The notes under the pieces are model-generated. The model was not told where the DNA came from. It worked only from the letters and a program-made list of their open reading frames with translations, and did no database searches. A stretch of 64,000 bases of DNA from Streptomyces sp. ML-6 (lineage in GTDB: Bacteria > Actinomycetota > Actinomycetes > Streptomycetales > Streptomycetaceae). The translations under genes were made by a program, and so were the position numbers. The DNA lies in the NCBI RefSeq assembly GCF_030116705.1, contig NZ_JAOTIK010000001.1, positions 4,430,501 to 4,494,500 on the forward strand, written 5' to 3'. How positions within the stretch are numbered: the stretch's first letter is position 1; each line of letters starts with the position of its first letter. Positions 58,996-64,000 of this stretch are shown here, piece by piece.

Positions 58996-60648
58996 GTGAC
59001 CGCCCCGAACAGCCGCTTGACCGGCTCGACCAGCTCGACGAGTTCGACCAGGGCCATGCGCCGGGCCTCCGCCGCCGGCCTCGCCCTGGCCGCCTGCGCC
59101 ACCGCGTTCTCCGTGCCGGCCACGGCCGCCGCGTCCCCGACCACCGGCCGCGGGACGAACTCCGCCCCCGCGACCACGGCCACCGTCACCAGTACCGCCA
59201 CCAGCGCCGCCCTCGACCGTTACTACCGGCAGAACCTCGCCTGGGGAAGCTGTGTCACCGGCCCGGACGACACGGCGGGCCGTGAGCTGGACAAGGCCGG
59301 GGCCCAGTGCACGGACGTGACCGTACCGCTCGACTACGCCGAGCCCACCGGCCGCACGATCACCGTGGCCATGTCCCGGCTGAAGGCCACCGACACCCGC
59401 CACCGCATAGGCACGATGCTGCTCAACTTCGGCGGCCCCGGCGGCCCGGCCGTCGATGCCCCGCCGCTCGTCCGGAAGGCGCTGAAGAACGTCGGCGCAC
59501 GCTACGACATCATCGGCTTCGACCCGCGCTTCATCGGCCGCAGCACCCCGCTCGACTGCGGTTGGCCCACCGGCGTCCTCTTCCGCTCGGCCGGGCCCGA
59601 CCGGGCGGGCTTCGACCGCCAGGTCGCCTTCCAGAAAAGCCTCGCCGACAAGTGCCGGGCCACCAACGCCTCCGTGCTGCCGCACGTCACCACCCGCAAC
59701 ACCGCCCGCGACATGGACGTCATCCGGGGCGCGCTCGGCGAACGGAAGATCTCCTACCTGGGCTACTCGTACGGCACCTACCTGGGCGCCGTCTACGGCC
59801 AGATGTTCCCCGGCCGCTACGACCGGACGGTGCTCGACGGGGCGATCTCCCCCCAGGACTACGGCCCCGGGCTGCTGCGCGACGCGGTGGCCGAGAACGA
59901 GAAGGCGCTCGCGGACTGGGCCGCCTGGGCCGCCTCCCGGAACTCCACCTACCACTTCGGCCGCACCCGCGACCAGGTCCTCGCCACCGTCGACCGCGTC
60001 ATCGAGGCGGCCTCCCGCCGGCCGCTGACCCTCGGCACCGGCAGCGACACGTACCGGGTCGACGCCTCCCACGTACCGCTTCTCCTCTTCATGATGCTCT
60101 CGGACGACGGCGACGCCTCGCGGGCCGAACTCGCCACGACGGTCTCCGTGCTGTCCGAGGCGGCGAAGGGGAAGCCCACCCGGCCGTCCCCGGCACTCAC
60201 CGCGAACCTGCGGCACGCCCTGACCGGCGACAACTCGCCGACCGGCAGCGTGCAGGCCGCGATCCTCTGCGGGGACCGGGCCGCACCCCGCAACCCCGAG
60301 AGCTACTGGCGGAACATCGAACGCAGCCGCGCCGCCCACCCGCGGTTCGGCCCCCTGACGGAGAACATCACACCCTGCGCCTTCTGGGACCGGCCCCGTG
60401 AGAAGCCCACCCAGGTGCGCCACGACATACCGGCGCTGATCGTGGCCGCCACCGGCGACCCGCGCACCACGTACCGCAGCTCCCTCAAGCTGCACGGCGA
60501 GCTGCCGAGCTCCAGGCTGATCACCCTCGAGGGCGCCAACCGGCACGGCATCTTCGGCGACTACGGCAACACCTGCGTCGACAACCGGGTCATCCGCTAC
60601 CTGGCCACCGGGAAGCTGCCCACCAAGGACCTGACCTGCGCCAAGTGA
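58996..60648 (+). CDS. Secreted tripeptidyl aminopeptidase (alpha/beta hydrolase, SCO-TAP type)
   Basis: A 550-aa exported peptidase. The signal peptide has RAMRRASAAGLALAACATAFSVPATAAA; an AXA-like cleavage site follows. The catalytic domain shows LLNFGGPGGPAV (oxyanion region), FDPRFIGRSTPL, nucleophile GYSYGT (Ser near 257), and a C-terminal TAP domain with Asp in ATGDPRTTY and His in GANRHGIFG. It cleaves N-terminal tripeptides from extracellular substrates in Streptomyces. GTG start with AGGGAG Shine-Dalgarno. A strong terminator follows. Confidence 0.88.
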   Translation: MTAPNSRLTGSTSSTSSTRAMRRASAAGLALAACATAFSVPATAAASPTTGRGTNSAPATTATVTSTATSAALDRYYRQNLAWGSCVTGPDDTAGRELDKAGAQCTDVTVPLDYAEPTGRTITVAMSRLKATDTRHRIGTMLLNFGGPGGPAVDAPPLVRKALKNVGARYDIIGFDPRFIGRSTPLDCGWPTGVLFRSAGPDRAGFDRQVAFQKSLADKCRATNASVLPHVTTRNTARDMDVIRGALGERKISYLGYSYGTYLGAVYGQMFPGRYDRTVLDGAISPQDYGPGLLRDAVAENEKALADWAAWAASRNSTYHFGRTRDQVLATVDRVIEAASRRPLTLGTGSDTYRVDASHVPLLLFMMLSDDGDASRAELATTVSVLSEAAKGKPTRPSPALTANLRHALTGDNSPTGSVQAAILCGDRAAPRNPESYWRNIERSRAAHPRFGPLTENITPCAFWDRPREKPTQVRHDIPALIVAATGDPRTTYRSSLKLHGELPSSRLITLEGANRHGIFGDYGNTCVDNRVIRYLATGKLPTKDLTCAK

Positions 60649-60655
60649 CAGGAAC

Positions 60656-60701
60656 GGACGGGCGTCCGGCCCCGGGACACCCCGGGACCGGACGCCCGTC
60701 C
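60656..60701. terminator. Strong bidirectional terminator
   Basis: Outer 14-bp perfect stem GGACGGGCGTCCGG/CCGGACGCCCGTCC (60656-60669 and 60688-60701) enclosing CCCGGG/CCCGGG. It lies between the convergent aminopeptidase and citrate synthase genes, 8 bp past the first stop. One of the longest stems in the window. Confidence 0.85.
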
Positions 60702-60761
60702 TCCCGCAGTCCCCCAGTTCGCTGGTTCCCCGGTTCCTCGGCTCCCCGGCTCCTCAGGTCC

Positions 60762-61871
60762 TCAGTTCCCCAGGTTCGCGAGCTGGTCGTAGCCCGGGAT
60801 CTCCCGGGGGTCGCGCGAGCCCGGACCGACGTACCGCGCCGAGGGCCGCACCAGCCGCCCCGTCCGCTTCTGTTCCAGGATGTGCGCCGACCAGCCCGCC
60901 GTCCGCGCACACGTGAACATCGACGTGAACATGTGCGCCGGAACCTCCGCGAAGTCCAGCATGATCGCCGCCCAGAACTCCACGTTCGTCGCCAGCACCC
61001 GGTCCGGGCGCCGCGCGTGCAGCTCCTCCAGCGCGGCCTTCTCCAGCGCCTGCGCCACCTCGAACCGCGGCGCGCCCAGCTCCTCGGCGGTGCGCCGCAG
61101 CACCCGCGCCCGCGGGTCCTCCGCCCGGTACACCCGGTGCCCGAAGCCCATCAGCCGCTCGCCCCTGTCCAGGGCCTTCCTCACGTACGCGGTGGCGTCG
61201 CCGGTCCGCTCGATCTCCTCGATCATGCCGAGCACCCGGGACGGCGCACCGCCGTGCAACGGCCCCGACATCGCGCCCACCGCACCCGACAGCGCGGCCG
61301 CCACGTCGGCGCCGGTCGACGCGATGACCCGGGCGGTGAACGTGGAGGCGTTCATGCCGTGCTCGGCGGCCGAGGTCCAGTACGCGTCGACGGCCTTCAC
61401 GTGCTTGGGGTCCGGCTCGCCGCGCCAGCGGATCATGAACCGCTCGACCACGGAACCGGCCTTGTCGATCTCGCTCTGCGGAACCATCGGCCGCCCCTGC
61501 CCGCGCGCCGACTGGGCGACGTACGACAGCGCCATCACGGCGGCCCGCGCCAGGTCGTTGCGCGCGGTCTCCTCGTCGATGTCGAGCAGCGGCCGCAGCC
61601 CCCACACCGGGGCCAGCATCGCCAGCGCGGACTGCACGTCGACCCGGATGTCACCGGAGTGCACCGGGATCGGGAACGGCTCGGCCGGCGGCAGCCCGGG
61701 GTTGAACGCCCCGTCGACCAGCAGGCCCCAGACGTTCCCGAACGACACGTGGCCGACGAGATCCTCGATGTCGACGCCCCGGTAACGGAGCGAGCCGCCT
61801 TCCTTGTCCGGTTCGGCGATCTCCGTCTCGAACGCGACGACTCCCTCTAGTCCCGGTACGAAGTCGGACAT
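60762..61871 (-). CDS. Citrate synthase (type 2-like)
   Basis: A 369-aa citrate/2-methylcitrate synthase-family protein. Catalytic residues are seen in HGMNAST (His near 185), MGFGHRVYR (His) and the Asp-containing [12 protein letters not shown] region; [12 protein letters not shown] is the usual N-terminal element. It condenses oxaloacetate with acetyl-CoA (or propionyl-CoA). The ATG at 61871 starts [22 protein letters not shown], as in the Streptomyces citrate synthase 2 type. It is divergent from pdxH. Single gene. Confidence 0.9.
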   Translation of the reverse strand: MSDFVPGLEGVVAFETEIAEPDKEGGSLRYRGVDIEDLVGHVSFGNVWGLLVDGAFNPGLPPAEPFPIPVHSGDIRVDVQSALAMLAPVWGLRPLLDIDEETARNDLARAAVMALSYVAQSARGQGRPMVPQSEIDKAGSVVERFMIRWRGEPDPKHVKAVDAYWTSAAEHGMNASTFTARVIASTGADVAAALSGAVGAMSGPLHGGAPSRVLGMIEEIERTGDATAYVRKALDRGERLMGFGHRVYRAEDPRARVLRRTAEELGAPRFEVAQALEKAALEELHARRPDRVLATNVEFWAAIMLDFAEVPAHMFTSMFTCARTAGWSAHILEQKRTGRLVRPSARYVGPGSRDPREIPGYDQLANLGN

Positions 61872-62070
61872 GGCGGCTCCCTCGGTCGACGGCTCTGCGG
61901 CGGCCCTGCGGCGGCCTGCCCCAAGATATTGGCGGCTTTCCCCGACCCGGGGGAAGCGTGACATCCGGCACAGGAGGAGCCCCTCCCCGCAGGGGGCGGC
62001 TCCTCGTTCCTGTCCACCTGCATACCCCTCCGGTGCCGGGCGGGAACGGGCGCTGCGGCAGGATGATCCC

Positions 62071-62745
62071 GTGCCCACCGCAGACTCTTCCTCCGATTCC
62101 ACCACCGATCCGGCCGCGATGCGCGAGCAATACCGCTCCGAGGCCTTCACCGAGGACATGCTGGCCGACGACCCGATGCGGCAGTTCGCCCACTGGTTCC
62201 GGCAGGTGGCCGTGGGCGGGATGCTCCACGAGCCCAACGCCATGGTCGTCTCCACCGCCACCCCCCAGGGCCGGCCGTCCTCCCGCACGGTGCTGCTGAA
62301 GAAGTACGACGAGCGCGGCTTTGTCTTCTTCACCAACTACGAATCCCGCAAGGGCCGCGAACTGGCCGCCAACCCGTACGTCTCGCTGCTCTTCCCCTGG
62401 CACCCGATGGCCCGCCAGGTCATCGTCAACGGCAGGGCGGAACGCGTCGGCCGCGAGGAGACGGTCGCCTACTTCCGCACCCGCCCGCACGGCTCCCAGC
62501 TCGGCGCCTGGGCGAGCGCCCAGTCGACGGTGATCGGCACCCGCGAGGAGCTCATCGCCCGCTACGAGGAACTGGCCGCCCGCTACCCGGAGGGCGAGCA
62601 CGTCCCCGTGCCCCCGCACTGGGGCGGCTACCGCGTCGTCCCCGACACGATCGAGTTCTGGCAGGGCCACCCGAACCGGCTCCACGACCGGCTGCGGTAC
62701 GTGCGCGAGGGCAAGGACTGGCGCGTCGAGCGCCTGTGCCCGTAA
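62071..62745 (+). CDS. pdxH: Pyridoxamine 5'-phosphate oxidase PdxH
   Basis: A 224-aa FMN enzyme that oxidises PNP/PMP to PLP in vitamin B6 biosynthesis. FMN/substrate motifs: [55 protein letters not shown] and the C-terminal W-x-x-x-RL(C)P (DWRVERLCP). The GTG start follows GGATGA; an internal ATG at 62119 (MREQYRSE) would give the core enzyme. It has its own promoter between citrate synthase and itself. Confidence 0.95.
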   Translation: MPTADSSSDSTTDPAAMREQYRSEAFTEDMLADDPMRQFAHWFRQVAVGGMLHEPNAMVVSTATPQGRPSSRTVLLKKYDERGFVFFTNYESRKGRELAANPYVSLLFPWHPMARQVIVNGRAERVGREETVAYFRTRPHGSQLGAWASAQSTVIGTREELIARYEELAARYPEGEHVPVPPHWGGYRVVPDTIEFWQGHPNRLHDRLRYVREGKDWRVERLCP

Positions 62746-62882
62746 GAGCCCCGGCCCGCCGGAAAACCCTGGCCTGTCGGGAACCCTGGCCCGCCGGGAA
62801 CCGCTCGGCTCGCCGGAAACCGCTCGGCCACGCAACCATCGGCCACGCAATGCGGGCCGCAAAAGGCCCCGGACACGCAGAA

Positions 62883-62945
62883 ACCCGCAGGCTCTGGTCC
62901 CTCCTTGCGGAGGAGCCGGCCGGACTTACCGGCGAGCCTGCGGGT
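62883..62945 (-). terminator. Branched RNA fold/terminator of minus-strand small transcript
   Basis: A 63-nt element with a closing 12-bp stem ACCCGCAGGCTC/GAGCCTGCGGGT and two internal hairpins (CCTCC-loop-GGAGG and GCCGG-loop-CCGGC), a three-way junction. On the minus strand it ends in GGGTTTC, so it can terminate transcripts from the minus promoter at 63077-63105. It could also act as a regulatory fold responding to translation of the 12-codon ORF. Confidence 0.55.
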
Positions 62946-63006
62946 CGGTGACTGCTTGGGATTGGCCGACGACCGGCCTGCACTGCGAAGAGCGCGACAA
63001 CGGGCG

Positions 63007-63045
63007 TCAGCCCGCAGCCACCTCACGAGTCCGAGAAGAAATCAC
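63007..63045 (-). CDS. 12-codon leader-type ORF (MISSRTREVAAG)
   Basis: GTG at 63045, preceded at 10 nt by a perfect GAAAGGAGG Shine-Dalgarno (63064-63056). It encodes MISSRTREVAAG and stops at 63007. It sits between a strong minus-strand promoter and a terminator-like fold. It looks like a leader peptide of an attenuator, but no protein gene follows on this strand. Not supported by homology. Confidence 0.4.
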   Translation of the reverse strand: MISSRTREVAAG

Positions 63046-63076
63046 TTCCGGAACACCTCCTTTCACGTGTGGCAGC

Positions 63077-63105
63077 AGCCTAGGAACGCCTTCGGCACTG
63101 CACAA
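63077..63105 (-). promoter_or_regulatory. Minus-strand promoter TTGTGC-N17-TAGGCT
   Basis: -35 TTGTGC (63105-63100) and -10 TAGGCT (63082-63077) with an ideal 17-bp spacer, very close to the Streptomyces vegetative sigma consensus. The predicted start point, around 63070, lies just ahead of the Shine-Dalgarno of the 12-codon ORF. Confidence 0.6.
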
Positions 63106-63215
63106 CCGAATTAATGACGGGGTTGTTTTCCGGGAAGTCGGTGTGCACCGGTTCACCTTCGAGTTCAATGGTCTGACGTGCGGAAATGCCGAATGCGTCC
63201 TGCGGGGGGTACGGG

Positions 63216-64000
63216 GTGAGTGCGTCCACGAGCAGTGGAACGGCCGAGGCGCTGGGGCCTGACGAGGGGCCGGGGGGCGAACCCGGCGCCGAGTTGCTCG
63301 CGGCGTTGCTGGACGGGATGGACGCCGCGCTCTGCGCGTTCGACGCGGACGGCACCATCACCCACTGGAACCGCGAGGCCGAGCGGATTCTCGGCTGGTC
63401 CGCGGCGGAGGCCGTGGGGCGTCCCGGGTTTGCCGGATGGGCGGTGCGGCGGGCGGACGCGGCGGAGGTGCAGGGGCGGCTGATGGCGGCCATGCACGGG
63501 CCGGGCCGCCGGGTCCACGAGTTCGCGCTGTTGCGCAAGGGCGGCGGCCGGGTGCTCGTGCGGACCCAGTCGGCCGGGGTGCGGGGCGCCGACGGACGGC
63601 CGGCCGGGGTGTACTGCGCGTTCAGCGAGGTGCACGCGCAGATCGATCTGGAGCGGTCGATCGCGCTGAGCGAGGCGCTGCTGGAGGACGCGTCCTGGGG
63701 CGTGGTCCTCGTCGACGCCGACCTGCGTCCCGCGGTCGTCAACGCGCACGCGGCGCGGGCCCTGGGCGTCGGCCGTACGGCGCTGCTGGGGCGTCCGCTC
63801 GGGGAGGTCGTGGTGCGGGGCGTGGAGGAGGTGGAGGGCGCGTTGCAGCACGTGCTGGCCGAAGGCGCACCACCGGCGCCCGCCGAGTTGTGGGTGACGC
63901 TGCGGACGGCGGAGGGGGAGCGGCGGCGCTGCTGGCGCAGTGGTTTCCTCCGGCTGACGTCGCCGCTGGCCGAGGAGCCGGTCCCGCTGGGGGTCGGCTG
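63216..64000 (+). CDS. PAS-domain signalling protein, probably SpoIIE-type (partial)
   Basis: The first 261 codons of a gene running off the window. GTG at 63216 follows a G-rich Shine-Dalgarno region. A PAS domain is visible at residues about 25-130 (LLDGMDAALCAFDADGTITHWNREAERILGWSAAEAVGRP), and a second PAS-like segment starts near 155 (LLEDASWGVVLVDADLRPAVVNAHAARALGVGRTALLGRPLGE). Streptomyces proteins with this arrangement often carry GAF and SpoIIE/PP2C phosphatase domains downstream and regulate anti-sigma networks; that part is not in view. Confidence 0.75.
   Translation, partial: MSASTSSGTAEALGPDEGPGGEPGAELLAALLDGMDAALCAFDADGTITHWNREAERILGWSAAEAVGRPGFAGWAVRRADAAEVQGRLMAAMHGPGRRVHEFALLRKGGGRVLVRTQSAGVRGADGRPAGVYCAFSEVHAQIDLERSIALSEALLEDASWGVVLVDADLRPAVVNAHAARALGVGRTALLGRPLGEVVVRGVEEVEGALQHVLAEGAPPAPAELWVTLRTAEGERRRCWRSGFLRLTSPLAEEPVPLGVG

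Larger units (their letters stand above)
62746..63215. other. Intergenic region after pdxH with short repeats and a folded element
   Basis: Non-coding on the plus strand. It begins with degenerate 'ccgccgggaaccctgg' repeats (62752-62840), then a 12-bp long-range stem (62883-62894 with 62934-62945), and on the minus strand a complete small transcription unit (see next entries). The upstream ~100 bp of the PAS gene has no other clear signal. It is AT-richer between 63040 and 63180. Confidence 0.45.

Noticed and set aside
62883..62945. tRNA or known riboswitch
   Set aside because: The three-way junction lacks an acceptor CCA side, T-loop and anticodon arm, and matches no riboswitch I can recognise. 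It is better described as a terminator-like fold.

Overview
The window is very GC-rich (third codon positions almost all G/C), dense with GTG/TTG starts and ATGA/GTGA stop-start overlaps. It carries a conservon (roadblock, DUF742, GTPase and P450 genes), DUF397/XRE-DUF5753 pairs and actinobacterial leaderless-type starts. This points to a Streptomyces or close relative. No rRNA, tRNA, CRISPR array or intact insertion sequence was recognised.

Layout. 1-1.4 kb: end of an ABC-2 permease, a DUF4259 gene and a Uma2 gene. 1.5-8.4 kb (minus): serC and a complete conservon operon (cvnA-B-C-D plus two P450s, one without the ExxR motif). 8.9-15 kb: a large FAD/Fe-S 2-hydroxyacid dehydrogenase and miscellaneous small genes. 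15-28.3 kb is an accessory zone: orphan immunity-like genes of lower GC, two XRE/DUF5753 regulator modules with small satellite genes, a graspetide RiPP cluster (tgmABC), and a polymorphic-toxin locus. That locus holds two WXG100 proteins, a 655-aa protein ending in an RNase A-like toxin domain, a probable immunity gene, a displaced second toxin tip and its CdiI_2-type immunity gene.

28.4-35 kb: lipoprotein, LysR regulator divergent from an EamA exporter, DUF998 protein with a NarL-type two-component pair, and small membrane proteins. 35.2-44.5 kb: a six-gene acyl-CoA catabolic operon (TIGR03084 protein, AtuA-like protein, acyl-CoA carboxylase beta and alpha subunits, acyl-CoA dehydrogenase, acyl-CoA ligase). 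Its promoter carries the palindrome CAAGCATGCTTG. An almost identical promoter/operator (CAAGCGTGCTTG) sits 22 kb away before an enoyl-CoA hydratase-TetR pair (57.3-58.7 kb), so that TetR protein probably controls both.

45.6-55.7 kb is the most interesting part. A divergent XRE-TPR regulator faces an operon that starts with an 18-bp minigene encoding the pentapeptide MSYDH. The gene has a very strong Shine-Dalgarno sequence and is followed by a GC-rich hairpin. The MxYxH pattern and the adjacent P450 match biarylitide (byt) minigene systems. Unlike a two-gene byt locus, this operon continues with a PGM1-like ATP-grasp peptide ligase, an aspartyl/asparaginyl beta-hydroxylase-like enzyme, an amidinotransferase, a second ATP-grasp ligase and an unknown protein. 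It faces a kinase-fold phosphotransferase gene and is bordered by a Tn3-type transposase remnant. The predicted product is a Tyr-His cross-linked, hydroxylated and guanidino-capped peptide, possibly a new type.

55.8-64 kb: methyltransferase, GNAT acetyltransferase, the echA-TetR pair, a secreted tripeptidyl aminopeptidase, citrate synthase, pdxH, a possible small minus-strand transcript with a 12-codon ORF and terminator-like fold, and the start of a PAS-domain signalling protein.
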